From Evernia prunastri (Eukaryota > Ascomycota > Lecanoromycetes > Lecanorales > Parmeliaceae), in assembly GCA_003184365.1 (NCBI GenBank), contig NKYR01000015.1:372001-436000 (forward strand): 64,000 nucleotides of DNA. The letters are read 5' to 3'. Below are positions 47,013 through 58,312 of this stretch, in pieces. How positions within the stretch are numbered: position 1 is the stretch's first letter; each line of letters starts with the position of its first letter. Under the pieces are notes generated by a model. That model saw nothing but the letters and a program-made list of their open reading frames with translations. It had not been told where the DNA came from and did no database searches. The translations under genes and the position numbers were made by a program.

Positions 47013-47990
47013 CTAAGTATCCTCACACTGCGGGGTACGAACGCGATCATATCTCATGAACTGGCGGGGAGTCTGCCATTCCGCTGATTCTAGGATCCCA
47101 TCTTTGACCAGCTGCTCGCACTCCTTCCACGTTGCCTTATACTCCCTTTCGTTCATGACGCACGGGATAGGAAAGGGCTCATCTTGAGCGAGCTGCAAGG
47201 TGTCCAGTTTCAGTGCTTTCATGGACGGATATTCTCCATTCCAGCATTTCCGTATGATGGTGTCAATATCCCCTCCGTCCAGCGCAGGGAATTTCAGAGC
47301 CTGAAGAAGATCTATAGTGATCGGTCCATGATCGCGCCCGAACCATTCATTTTCGTAGGGCTCAAATCCCCGAGTCAGAAGGTAGAAAATCGAGCCCAGC
47401 TGAAATCGTTCGGCTTCTGGAGTATAATCTCCCCATATCCAGCGATCGAGTTCTCCTTCCTGCCGAAGCAACCTACTGTGAGGAGACTGCATGCCCACGT
47501 CATTCCCGATTGGAGCCGTAAGGTCGAAGTCGATGAGCTTGATAGAATCATTACTATCAACGAGGATGTTTGGCGCTCTAATATCACCGTGGACGAGGCC
47601 AAGAGACTCGAGCGTAGAAACAGCATCCGTCAATTGTTTCATCCATCTCACAACCAGCTCTCGAGGATATAGATAAGCGACATGGAGCGCCTGCCACGAC
47701 TTCGACCGATCGTGGGTTTGGTGCTCCGCCATCCGGTTGAGGAGGTTACTGCTGAGCTCGCCGACGAACTCCATAAAATTGAAAGCCGAATCCCGGTAGA
47801 AAATTCGGACGAAATGAGGACATTGGGGGTTGCTCTCGAGAAGGTCATAGATGCGAATCTCATTATCGAAGTCAACCCCTTCGTCGCAGTCGACGACCCG
47901 TCTCTTAACGGCAACGCGGTCTGAAAGCTTGTAGACTACTCCAGATGCACCCCAAGCTATGAGCCTCGGCTTAGCAGTACTAAGGATCAT
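47013..47990 (-). CDS. Atypical protein kinase-like protein
   Basis: Single exon, 325 residues. The kinase fold is clear but key motifs vary: a glycine loop GASGVVYKL, catalytic Lys29 in VAVKRR, HGDIRAPNIL (134-143, Arg of HRD replaced by Gly, catalytic Asp136 kept) and DFD (154-156, Gly of DFG replaced by Asp). The HGD form and the short length are shared with many fungal-specific kinases of unknown role. The metal-binding Asp and catalytic Asp are present, so activity is possible. It ends in a basic segment without recognisable domains. It lies next to the NACHT-HET locus and is convergent with it; a functional link is only a guess. Confidence 0.8.
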   Translation of the reverse strand: MILSTAKPRLIAWGASGVVYKLSDRVAVKRRVVDCDEGVDFDNEIRIYDLLESNPQCPHFVRIFYRDSAFNFMEFVGELSSNLLNRMAEHQTHDRSKSWQALHVAYLYPRELVVRWMKQLTDAVSTLESLGLVHGDIRAPNILVDSNDSIKLIDFDLTAPIGNDVGMQSPHSRLLRQEGELDRWIWGDYTPEAERFQLGSIFYLLTRGFEPYENEWFGRDHGPITIDLLQALKFPALDGGDIDTIIRKCWNGEYPSMKALKLDTLQLAQDEPFPIPCVMNEREYKATWKECEQLVKDGILESAEWQTPRQFMRYDRVRTPQCEDT

Positions 47991-48391
47991 ATTTCCCCAG
48001 TAGGCTGTTTTTAGCGGAAGATACTCTCACAGAAGTCTAGTATTGATATGGAGGCATTCGTTCTCTGCACATAAATAGATAAATGCAAGGAAAAGCCACT
48101 AACCCTGCGGGATGTTATCCAACGCGACCTTCCGCATACCCTGGAGTCTCCTGTCCATGCTTCGTCTTGTATGGTCGTGAGCTATGAAGTCTTATTGGCT
48201 CAGCCCTCGTGCTACTCGGATGAGCGAAACGTTCTATGGGTGCATTTACCAGTATTAGCACTGGCAAGCAATCTTATCGATAAGAGCCTTGGCGGGCGTC
48301 TCGAGTCTCCTGTCTCCCAGTCTCGGCCGAGCCAGCGTCAATTTTCTTTGCTTTTCTGATGCAGTTCTCGAGATGAGCAGCGCAGACCTCA
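47991..48391. other. Divergent intergenic region, 401 bases
   Basis: This lies between the start codons of the kinase-like and CECR5-like genes and probably holds both promoters. No site recognised. Confidence 0.5.
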
Positions 48392-49766
48392 ATGGCAAAA
48401 GCATGTTTTGCTCGGAGGTCTACCGCCATCACCTCCTCTCTTTGTCCCTCTCCAACCCTCCTATGCCCTCGCTATCTTAAGCGATCTCCCCGCTTCCTGC
48501 AGACATCCGTCTCAAACAATAAGCCCGAAGTCCCCAGCTTTGCATTCGCATTTGAGTACAACAACCCTAGAAGAAGACTTTCAAGAACCCGCCTGCTTAC
48601 GTATCTGTAGCATTGACGGCGTCCTTCTCCGCTCCTCTAAACCCCTCCCCCGCGCCCATCGCGCCCTCTCCTATCTCCAAACCCACCGCATCCCTTTCAT
48701 ACTCCTCACCAATGGCGGCGGCAAGTCAGAGCAGGAGCGTGTGCAACAGCTCAGCCAGCTCCTCGAAGTGCCCCTTGACACATCGATGTTCGTGCAATCT
48801 CACACGCCTTTTGCGGAGCTAGCGAATAGCCATAGCAAGGAGAATTTGAAGGATAAGTGTATACTCGTTGTAGGAGGAGAGGGGGAGAAGTGCAGGAGAG
48901 TTGCCGAGGGGTGAGTGCGTCTACCCGTCCGTTCCCTTGCATTCCCATTCTCACCGTTTCACAGATATGGCTTCAACCACGTCGTCACCCCCTCCGACGT
49001 GATCACCGCTCATCCTACCCTCTGGCCATTCGTCTCCCTCGAGTACCACAAACCTTTCGCGAAGCCATTGGCCCAGAGCGCCTACTCCAACCAAGATTCC
49101 TCAGGCCATCCCACACTGAAAGTGGACGCCATCATGGTCTTCAACGACCCCCGCGACTGGGCTCTCGACACCCAGCTGATCCTAGACCTCTTACTATCCA
49201 TAAACGGCCACCTGGGCACTATCTCGACCAAGAACGGTGATTCGAATCTTCCAAACCGAGGCTACCAGCAAGACGGTCAGCCCGAACTGTACTTCTCCAA
49301 CCCAGACCTCTTCTGGGCGGCATCATACCACCTCCCCCGTCTCGGCCAAGGTGGTTTCCAAGCAGCCCTGGAAGGCGTCTTCAACGCCGTCACCGGCGGC
49401 CCCGAAAACGGCGTCCGGCTGCACAAGAAACTCTTCGGCAAGCCCACGCAAGGCACGTTCGAATTCGCCGAACGCAGACTCCGACAGCACAGGACCGTCC
49501 TACGAGGCCGCGGCCCTGACGACGATGGCGACGCGGGGAAGTTGAGCCGCGTGTACATGGTCGGGGATAACCCCGAGAGCGACATCCTAGGGGCGAACCG
49601 GTACAAGAGCCCCGTTGGAAGCAGGTGGGATAGCATCCTCGTCCGCAGCGGCGTCTATCGCGGCGGGAGGCCGGCGCACGAGCCGAAGGTCGTGGTGCAG
49701 GATGTCTGGGATGCGGTGCGCTACGGGCTGGAGAGGGAGGGCGTGGATGTTGATGGGCTGGGCTAG
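48392..49766 (+). CDS. HAD-superfamily hydrolase, CECR5/HDHD5 family, mitochondrial
   Basis: Three exons: 48392..48555, 48611..48910 and 48965..49766, giving 421 residues. I chose ATG 48392 because it gives a basic, Ser-rich leader (MAKACFARRSTAITSSL) typical of mitochondrial import and, after splicing, the text FAFAFDIDGVLLRSS; a frame that reads through the first intron destroys the motif and has no ATG. The HAD class IIA motifs are DIDGV (Asp55, Asp57), LLTNGGGK (motif II) and VGDNPESDI near the end (motif IV). The cap domain lies between. Two introns of 55 and 54 nt are GT-AG. The family is conserved in fungi and animals; its substrate is not established. The last 150 residues have a GC-rich insert (LRGRGPDDDGDAGK). 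Confidence 0.9.
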
Positions 49767-50681
49767 TTGGTTGGGAATGGTTGGGAATGTTTTGGTCTGA
49801 AAAGCAGCAACGTTCGAAAGCGAGGAACGACAACGTTACTCCATTTTTGGGGGGGTGGGGGAAGGGAATCGAACCCCCAGTCAACTGTGGCATGCGAGCT
49901 CAACGTGCATGTATATATACCATACAGAGTTGCTGAAGACTCACTCATCAGGTCCTCGGTCGTAGCGCCATTCGGCATACTTATACGAATACCTTATCCT
50001 GGTCAGTTCGTTACATACCCAAGAAAGCCTCAGCTACACTACTTGCCTTCATCCTAGAACCCGCCAGACTTAGTCTAATGCAGGCAGGGTCAAGACAGGG
50101 TCGCACAAGCTGCTCTTGGGCTCCCTCCCCTTTATAAGTGAAAGTGGTATCAAATTACAGCACCCCCATCGACAGTCACTGCAAAAGGCACAGGCGATGT
50201 TTTTTTTTTATTTTTATTTTTTTATAAAATTACAGGTTAAGTTTAATGTACAAGAAGTGAAGAATTCGAGATCTCTGGTATCCGTCTATCTCTGAGAAGA
50301 GATGAAGATGGCAAGCATATGCCCTTGACGGAGACGGAGAAGAAGAAGAAGAAGACGAAGACGAAGACGAAGACAAAGGAAAGAGATATTAGGTCGGCGC
50401 AATGCCACGCCTTTCGTACCCGGCGAAGGATTCATGATATGTCGGTCTGTGTGATGGGGTCAGTGTGGTTTCGAAATGGGATTTAAGTATCATTTGAAGG
50501 GGTTGGGTGAGGTTCGTACCGTAAAAAGGTTTCGTGAAAGCTCTCTCCCATAGAAGTAAAACATTGATATTGAAGATTCGAGGCTCTGAATGCGGGCCCC
50601 ATCTGAAGTACTGTTTAATGTCAGGCTGTTTCCAATCACTGTGGAAGATAGACAACATACCATAATGAAACGAACCGCATC
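49767..50681. other. Convergent intergenic region
   Basis: It contains a T/A homopolymer-rich tract at 50203-50232, a GAA/GAC repeat at 50338-50377, a G run at 49849-49862 and a B-box-like sequence at about 49869-49886 (discussed under rejected items). No gene is supported. Confidence 0.5.
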
Positions 50682-53600
50682 TCAGTTCCTCCCCCAAGCG
50701 CGACCTCCACTCCCGCCACGTCCACCACTCTCACGACGAGTGACTTCACCACGAACATGGTCCCCACGACGGCCAGCACTTCCCTGAGTAGGATCCTCAT
50801 ACTCCCCCTGTTCGCGACGCGGATCTCTACCGACCCTCGCTGGAGGGGCAGTGGCGAACCACTGGGGGTCGAATAAGGTGCTGTGGTTCTGCGGATTATG
50901 GTCAATTGCGTATGCTGGAGGGGGAGCGTAGTGGTTCAGGTAGTCGTATGGGCCATCCTTGTCAGCCAAGAGATTGGTGATGGCACCGGCGAACAATGCT
51001 TCCATCCCCTTTGCCTCATCGTCGAGAAACTTGCGGCCTGAACGCGCCATTCCTTCTTTGTCGTGAACAGATTTTACATCGGCAAGGGTGGAGATGGGAG
51101 CTTGAATCGCACCCTGCCTCAGACCATTGTTGTTGGGCGGCGTATTAAATCCAGCTGGACGACCGTGGCCAATGGGTCTTGGGGTGGTGGCTTGACGGCT
51201 TTGATCGTGTGGGTCGTCATCCTGGGAGTCGCCTGCGAGATCTTCGACAGTGCGAGGGGCTGCGTCTTCTATGGGAAATCTCTCCGGATTCATTCTATTC
51301 ATCGTCTCGTAAGGCAGAACTGACGCCGCATATGAGAGGTCACGCGGATCAGCGCGGAACCATGCTGCTGCGTCTTCCAATTGTTTCTTGGAGTCTTCCG
51401 TGGGTCTCTTAAAGGTTCGTTTTGGGGGTGGGGCGTTCCTCGCAATCTCGTCCATGAACGCATTACCAGCGCCAATCGCCGCAGGTGGGAGTCCCGCATT
51501 CTTGGTGTAGGCACTAGCATCGAGATCAGAGCGAGTGATAACTCCAGGGGCTCGATAGGATTCACGAAGATTCATATGCCCAGTATTTGCATCGGTACGT
51601 TCGGGGTCTGGTAGCATGTTGCCCGCATAAGATTGCAGATGCAAAGCTTCGCTCACTCCTGGCGCCGACATCCCTTGGCGACGATTTGTATTTGTACCTG
51701 GTCTGGGATCCAGCAATGCTGCATTCGCTGTGACTGTATGCCGTGGGGTAACGGACTCGTAGCTAGGAGCCTGCGCTCGAAGTGTAGATCCAGTGACAGT
51801 AGTATCTGTGCCAGTAGTACCTGTGATAGTAGTATCTGTGACTGTAGACGAAGGTCTACCATCTGAATGCTGACGATCTCGGTGAGGATCATTCATGACG
51901 GTCCTAGCAGGTCCTGCCGGCCCTTGGGAAGATGTAACGGCAGTGTCAAGGTTCTGCCTCAACGCTTCTTGGTTTCGTCTCGTAGTCACGCCTGATCCGG
52001 TATAGGCGGCAGGATCTCGAATTGGAACTGCGCGAGATGCTCTGCCCGGAGCTGGTTGGTAACCTCCTTGCATTGGACGTTGGCGTTGGTCTTGGTCATT
52101 CTTGGCATTGGAGTCTCCAAGAGACAAGCTTTCAAAGTTTGGTTCTTGGGGAAATGCCTTTTGCTGATCAATGGTGCCCCTCACAGCTGGTAGACGTACC
52201 GACGCCCGAGGATTAGTGGCAAATTGTTGCTCATAAGCTGAGCGCTGCTCATGCGGAGCGGCTCCAGGGTTCTGGGCACGATTGTTAAGGGCGGCATGTT
52301 GATCATAGGCCGTGTGCTGGCTATGATAGGGGGACATCCCAGCGCTTGGGGCGTATGTAGCTTGCGGAGCGTTTGAAACGTATGACGACGCACTGGGACC
52401 TGAGGCATAAGTAGGGAATGTTGGCTGATATCCATACTCCGGCAATTGACCATACGCTGCTTGTTGTGAGGCATATTCGGTGTAATGAGATGGCTGATTA
52501 CGCTCATAGTGCTGAATCGGTGGTGGTTGGTCCTGAAAAGGATCTTCAAGGCGCTTCTCTCCACGTTCAAGCTCTTGCTCCAGAGCTCTGTATCGAGCTT
52601 CTTCTTGATCGACGTATCTCAACTTCCGTTGGCGCTCCACCGTTTCTGGATCGTCATATTGAGTGTTCAAACTATCATATCCGGATGGAGGTTCCCTCAA
52701 CATTGGACGTGCTGTGGAGGGCGGCGGATCAATTGGCATATATGGGTTTGTGTAGGGACGACCACTCTTAGTGGTGGTGGTGATGGCGTATGGATTTCGA
52801 AATTCTTGACTCGGGTGTGACATACGTGATGAGGACTGCCTCGAAGTTGGCTGGCCAGAGTAGCCACCACGAGTGGACTTGTTGGTTGGGGTCTGGGCAG
52901 ACATGTTTGTGTCTGGTAGATCAGGATCCCACTGGTTAGTCTCAATGTTGAAGCTCGCTGTTCGGAGTGTGTCTGAGAGTGGCAGAGAATTGAGCGACGA
53001 GTTGTCTTTGGGCGATGTTGGATGACCAACTTGACCGCTTACTTGCGAGCTTTGTCTATGAGTAGCTAGCAAATCGTTGAATCTGTTCTCACTATCGTGA
53101 TGTGGTTCAGCAATATGGTGCTGGGGATTTGGCGATGAAAAGGGAATTTGTGCTCTTCTAGAGGTCTTCCAGCTTCGTCCGCCAGTTTTGCTCAAGGCGT
53201 TCAAGTTCTTGACAAGCTGGCTGTACAGATCTGCAGGATCGAGCTTGCGATGTGGCGGCGGAAACAAAGGATTCGTTCGTCTAGATGCTTTTGGGCTTCG
53301 CGTGTCGGTAGTGATCGAGTTGGTGAACTTCTGACTCGAGCTATGACCTTGGAGCGAAAATGAACTATGAGTTCGTGCAGGCGCTACTTGAGAGCTGTGT
53401 AGAGTAGGATAGATCGTGCCGCTAAAGTTTTGATTCGGACGGTGATCTGCGGCCGAAAATGAAAGATCAAATTGTCCAAGGCCTTGTGAGCTTGACGTGT
53501 TTTGACTGATCAACGGATTGGGGTCTTGAATTGAGCGGTGATACTGAGCAGGCGGAAACGAAGATTTGGCTTGGCCAGATGCTTGAGAGATGTGTCTTTT

Positions 53601-54647
53601 AGTGTAGACGGAACGGTTGGGGTTAGAAATTATCGTGGCGTCTTGATGAGAAAGATGAAGCTTGTCGTGGTGAGGTGGACCTCGCTCGTGGAAGCCACCC
53701 TTACTTGGGCTTTGGCTATCCAAGCTATTCAGGATCTTGTCGTTGACCTCGATCTCGACTTGATGAGTGCGGTGTTCAGTAAGTTGGGAGGAAGGAAGTG
53801 TGATGGGTAGTGGAGCGTTGGAGGGTGGATGAGTGGATGAAGTGAGGGCGGGTTCCGTCACTTTGTTTTCGCCGTCTTTTTCCTGACTTTCTTGGAGCTC
53901 GCTTAACCCATGCGTCTCAAGCTTCTTGCCTCGACCACGCCGAGTGAATTTATATGTTCCAAGACTGACAGGCCCTGAAAGATCAGGGATTTCATCATCA
54001 ATTGACTGCATTTGAGCGGCTCTACGCGCTCTGGCAGCGTTCAGCTCGGCAGCCCGTGCTTTCTAAGAAGAGCGCTGAGTCAGTTTTCCCCTGTTCGAGC
54101 GGGCGCCGTGCCCCTGGACCTTTCGGCAGTGGACCACTCCTTGTGTATGCAACGAGGCTTGACATGTGACACGGATTGGGAGATTTGGATTTTAGAGACA
54201 CGTACCTGTGCAAAAGACGCTCCGCCAGCGGCGTTGGCTAGGTCGTCTTGCCTATTGTACGGATTGGGGTGAGAGGATAACTTTGCTTCTGCTTCCTCTG
54301 AGAAAGACGCTTTTTTAAATACGAAAGGGTTGGTGCTTTGCGTTCGTTGTTCTGGGGTTTCTTCCACAGGGGGCTTAGGAAGGATCCGAATGTGCGAGAA
54401 CGGAGCGCTCTTTGCAGCAGTGTTTACAGGAGCGGTTGATGGTTGTGGTGTACCTGAGACGACACTGTTTGCAAGATTGGCGTTGCGTGGTTTGCGGCCT
54501 TGTGTTGCTCAAGGTCGTCAGCAGTTTCTTCTTTGGTCAAGATGCACGCTTCAACTTCTCACTTAGAATGCCGTCAAGAAGGGCTCGGGACTCACGACGA
54601 CGTCTCTTAGCACCGTTACCTTCTCCTGTCGGGGGAGGAGGAGTCAT
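50682..54647 (-). CDS. Large low-complexity protein with RG-rich tail, unknown function
   Basis: Three exons: 54647..54563, 54507..54206 and 54062..50682, giving 1255 residues. The first exon encodes a short basic segment (MTPPPPTGEGNGAKRRRR) that may be nuclear-localising. Exon 2 carries FVFKKASFSEEAEAKLSSHP and ends in an Ala-rich helix (FAQKARAAELNAARARRA). The middle is Ser/Gln/Pro/Tyr-rich and probably disordered, with a charged helix (VERQRKLRYVDQEEARYRAL). A conserved-looking C-terminal region follows (DDEAKGMEALFAGAITNLL; PYDYLNHYAPPP; FDPQWFATAPP). The tail is rich in Arg-Gly (RGGSGGRAWGRN), as in RNA-binding proteins. The first intron (55 nt) removes a stop and joins ILT|TQGRK in frame; the second is 143 nt. 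I do not recognise the family. RNA binding is an inference from the tail. Confidence 0.8.
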
Positions 54648-57600
54648 GGATCGCTATTTTACTTGAGCAGCTGGCGTATGGATCGGTCTTGCAGGATAAA
54701 AGAGCTTGAGCTTGGGTTGATCCCCAGTCGACTACGCAACCCCCTAGGCAAGGGACGACAGGCAAAAAGCTTGCAAATCCAGGGAGGAGCGATGCAGATA
54801 TGCTAGGATGGTGTTCTGTTCAGAAAGATGTGGGTTTTGGGCCCAAACTCACTTGGGCTGCGTTGGAGGAGAAGGCTAGGACCGTCAACAGGTAAAGATT
54901 GGAGCGATGCAAGTGCGGAGGACTCGATGCTATATAGCATCAGGTCCAAACGAGAGGCTTACAGCACAAGGGAACTGTGCTGGGAGTGGTTGTGGCGATA
55001 CACAGCGCGTTCGAGTGGAGTGGGTAAGAGTGAGCTCAGACGTAAAGTGAAAACAACTTCCTCAGGATTAGTGGTGGCGATCATCACAACTTCACACCCA
55101 GTCCGCCGAAGTTTAAGCGGGTGGTCACACTGTGCTAGGAGGAAAGGCTTCTTAAGTCCGGAGTAGAGGGATCAGGCCTGAGACTTTCACAACATAAGCC
55201 TGCCTTTGTCGGTCGGATCCCGTTACAAGCCATAATCTTTCCAATCATTGTGAGCAAGTTCATGGTGTGCGTCAGCTATATGTGGTTTGTTATTGAGCTT
55301 CCATATTTCTCTGGAGGAGAACATGAGAAGGTTCCATGCATACGCACAACAAAGGAACTAAAAAAACAAGAGTATGCTGCCTGGCAGTCTGCATCTTTCT
55401 AGAAGGGTACAAAAGAAAACGCTGGAGATACCAATGGCTGCAGTCCCTGCAGGATATCCAGCAAACTGTTTCCCGCATCATCTGGCCATCCTTCAGCGTC
55501 CCAGAAGCGCAAGCCTGCATAGAAAGTTCGGCCATAGGTCCACTATTCCTTGAGCCAAAAGGCCATCCATCCTTGGAATTGAACCTGTCAAACCGTTCAA
55601 ACCCTTCTTCTCCCCTTTCCTATGTTGTCAGGTTCGGACTTTTGGTCATGCTTCTCTTTTCCAGAGCTTTGGCTACGGAAAAAGCATCGACTCCTCGGCC
55701 TGTGGGTATGCTTTCGGACGCAAACAGCTTCGGTGTCATAGCTCCAGCTGTCAAATTCTGTGGGTATCATGTCGTCTCCTAACTCGACTGATGCTGATTG
55801 CATTTCCACTAGATGTTATCGATTTTAGAGGCTTCATCTGGATGGCTTGATTGCTACCTCTATGACAGCAGCTCATCCAGCAACATTCAAGCAATCTCTA
55901 TCCACTGCTTCAGAGCCAACAGGCAGAATGCTAGACCAGAGGAAGCAGGTTTCACAGAAGTCTACAAAAGTGGAGCGCAATATTCTCGCTACCCACTTCT
56001 AGCTCAGATTGCCAGTTGGTCCAGATACCTCCTCTTCGCGCCGTCATGCAGGTCAAGCTCGACGAGCGCAAGAAAAACTGCAAAGACTCAAATTCTTTGG
56101 CATTCAATCGTTCCCGACGGCTCTAGGATCTCTTGGGGCAGGACCGAGGCCAGAGAGCAGGAAGCCTGCGCATTATGCTTGCTGTTCGGCTGTGGCCACA
56201 GATCCTTGAACGATGGCGTCAAATTACTGTGTATAATTAAATCGTTAGCAATTGACAGAGTCATCGGCGCGGAAGACAGGCGCACTCTTCATCCTTCACT
56301 GCCAATCCTCTGGATGACTTTTCCGTTACGCCATCTCTTCTACGTTTATGAGGCGCCGAGGGAGCCTCCTGAAGGCATGAGACGTTTTTCTGCCGATAAG
56401 TGCGGGTCTCGTAGTGACATCTTGTCAGAAATGTGCAAGTCAGAGAACAAATGATGATGTGGGAAGCAGAGTGAGGTTCGGAGATAGCATGCTTGGCATT
56501 GGGGCGGTAGCGCTAGTGTCTGATTGGGTAAGGCGTTGTTTCGCAGATGAGAATTGGCGGAGGTTTTTTTTCTCAATAAGTCAAGGTCGCCAGCTTCTGA
56601 AGCAACTGCCTTGGGGAGCGAAAACAGCCGTACATATTACGAGCCCACAATGCAGTGATTAGTACTTCTATCTGAAGTAGTACTGAAGTAGTACTTTATT
56701 AATGGGTACCGGAAAGGATCACAAAGTCGCTATGACTCCAGTTGAAGGAGGGTACGTGTTTCTATAAAAAGCAATTTGCTGATACTCGGATACATAAAGT
56801 TGGTAGCCAGCAAATTTCTTATACATTACTGGGCATGTGAGCATGTTCTCTGAAATGGCGGTAGAAAAGTGAGACTTACGAGCCCATCATTGTCCTGAGA
56901 ATGGAATGCAGCATAGTCCATGGTTGTTGGAGAATGATGTGGACTTGGGCTTTCAACATTGTAATATTGCTGTGCGCCAGTCTGGGATTTGTAAAAGATT
57001 GTTGATTTACTTTACAAGGTTGACAAGGAGTAAAACGAATTGATTGGTTAGTATTCTCCTACAATTCGTCCATATTGGACCAACTATGCGAGCTAGATGA
57101 TTTATTCATCAATCGCATCAATCAAATCGCTCTCTTCCATCAATCAGATCGCTCTGTTGTTGTCATTAAGCCAGGCACCCTACAGCACGAAGCCCCTCGT
57201 GGCTACCATATTCCGTTCTCTGACCTCATACCGTAGCGAATGTTGAAACCCAGGTATGTGACCTGTACACAGGATGCTTGAGATATCTATCTCAGAGATC
57301 CTCTGGAGGCATCCTTATATGCCCTGATAATTGAGCGGCTAGCATGACGACCTGGACTGAAATGGCCGGGATTTTCAACAGCGACTCCATCCAAGTGGTC
57401 GTTTTAAAATGCCCATTAAGCCCAATGTTCTTCGTCAATCTGCCGCCATGGAGGCATAGCGTGGTCTTGTTAGCATACCTGATGAGTAATGGTTCCCCCA
57501 AATACCTTCCTCCTTCCCCCCACCCATAGCCTCCTTCGTTGCCTGCTGAATAACCGGCATTCGTGCAGCACATGGCAGCAGCACAACTTGTAAGTGGAAA

Positions 57601-57856
57601 AGTGCAGACATTATTAGCGTACATAATCATACCTTGTTTGTTAAATGTCGTTAAGATGATAGCCGTTTCAAGTATAAATGAGGGAAAATCCCTAGGCGTA
57701 CAGCCCCACGATTTTTAGGCGTACAGTCTCCCTAACCGAGCTAGCTTCTACGCGGAAGCCAACTTATCCAAGGATAAGGTACCTAGGTAAGTGTTAGTAT
57801 GCATTAATAGCATCTATGTTCATAGCACAGTAGAGGCTGGTGATAGTTGACTGCGC

Positions 57857-57875
57857 GCCTAGCGCAACACTAGGC
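57857..57875. repeat. Short inverted repeat
   Basis: Arms GCCTAG and CTAGGC with a 7-base loop, read directly. It lies just before the larger inverted repeat. Function unknown. Confidence 0.5.
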
Positions 57876-57885
57876 ACACACACTA

Positions 57886-57931
57886 GCTAAGCGAAGAGGT
57901 ATATCTTGCCTCTTCGCCTGCACCTCTTAGC
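57886..57931. repeat. Inverted repeat with hairpin potential
   Basis: Inner arms GCGAAGAGG (57891-57899) and CCTCTTCGC (57909-57917) are perfect, with a 9-base loop. Outer GCTAA and TTAGC extend it after a bulge. It could be a terminator-like or relic element; no neighbouring gene explains it. Confidence 0.6.
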
Positions 57932-58312
57932 AATGCATCTACATTTACAATTATCAAGACTATGCATATGCAAGTAGTGATAAGTAACTGGACAATCACA
58001 CCTATGTGAAACCAACAGTAAGGTACACCTTACCTTGGACGAGGTTGACTATTGGTCTTCATCTAAGAAAAAAACGAATTTTGACAAATTCATGTTGGAC
58101 CTTGAAAAATGTTAGGAGCTGATGCGCATGTCTGCACTCTGCACCTCTCTCGCAACAAACAATGACCAACAGCGAGTCGGTNCCATGAGGCTGAATCACG
58201 CAAATGGCAATCATGAGGCTATACAGAAAGTCGATACGTGGTTGCGTCTACCTAACGCCAGGGCTCTGAGTCCAATAGAGGCCTGAAAAGGCATATCCTC
58301 GTAACCCCAGCG

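Larger units (their letters stand above)
54648..58312. other. Gene-poor stretch, about 3.7 kb
   Basis: No gene is supported here. Two plus-strand frames (55336-55782 and 55813-56454; 148 and 213 codons) are open but have no domain, codon bias or clear splice partners. The rest holds a pair of near-identical 17-base units (ATCAATCAAATCGCTCT type) at about 57117-57155, two inverted repeats listed separately, TAAGGTACC-type motifs at 57774 and 58020, and one undetermined base at about 58182. Confidence 0.5.

Noticed and set aside
49865..49975. Possible minus-strand tRNA gene: GGTTCGATTCC matches the B box / T-loop consensus.
   Set aside because: The T stem would need two G-T pairs, no 5' acceptor arm pairs with the 3' side, the D-arm region fits poorly and no T run follows. 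At most a tRNA relic or a chance match.
55336..56454. Two open plus-strand frames of 148 and 213 codons.
   Set aside because: No codon bias, domain, signal peptide or good splice signals linking them. Length alone is not enough in this genome.
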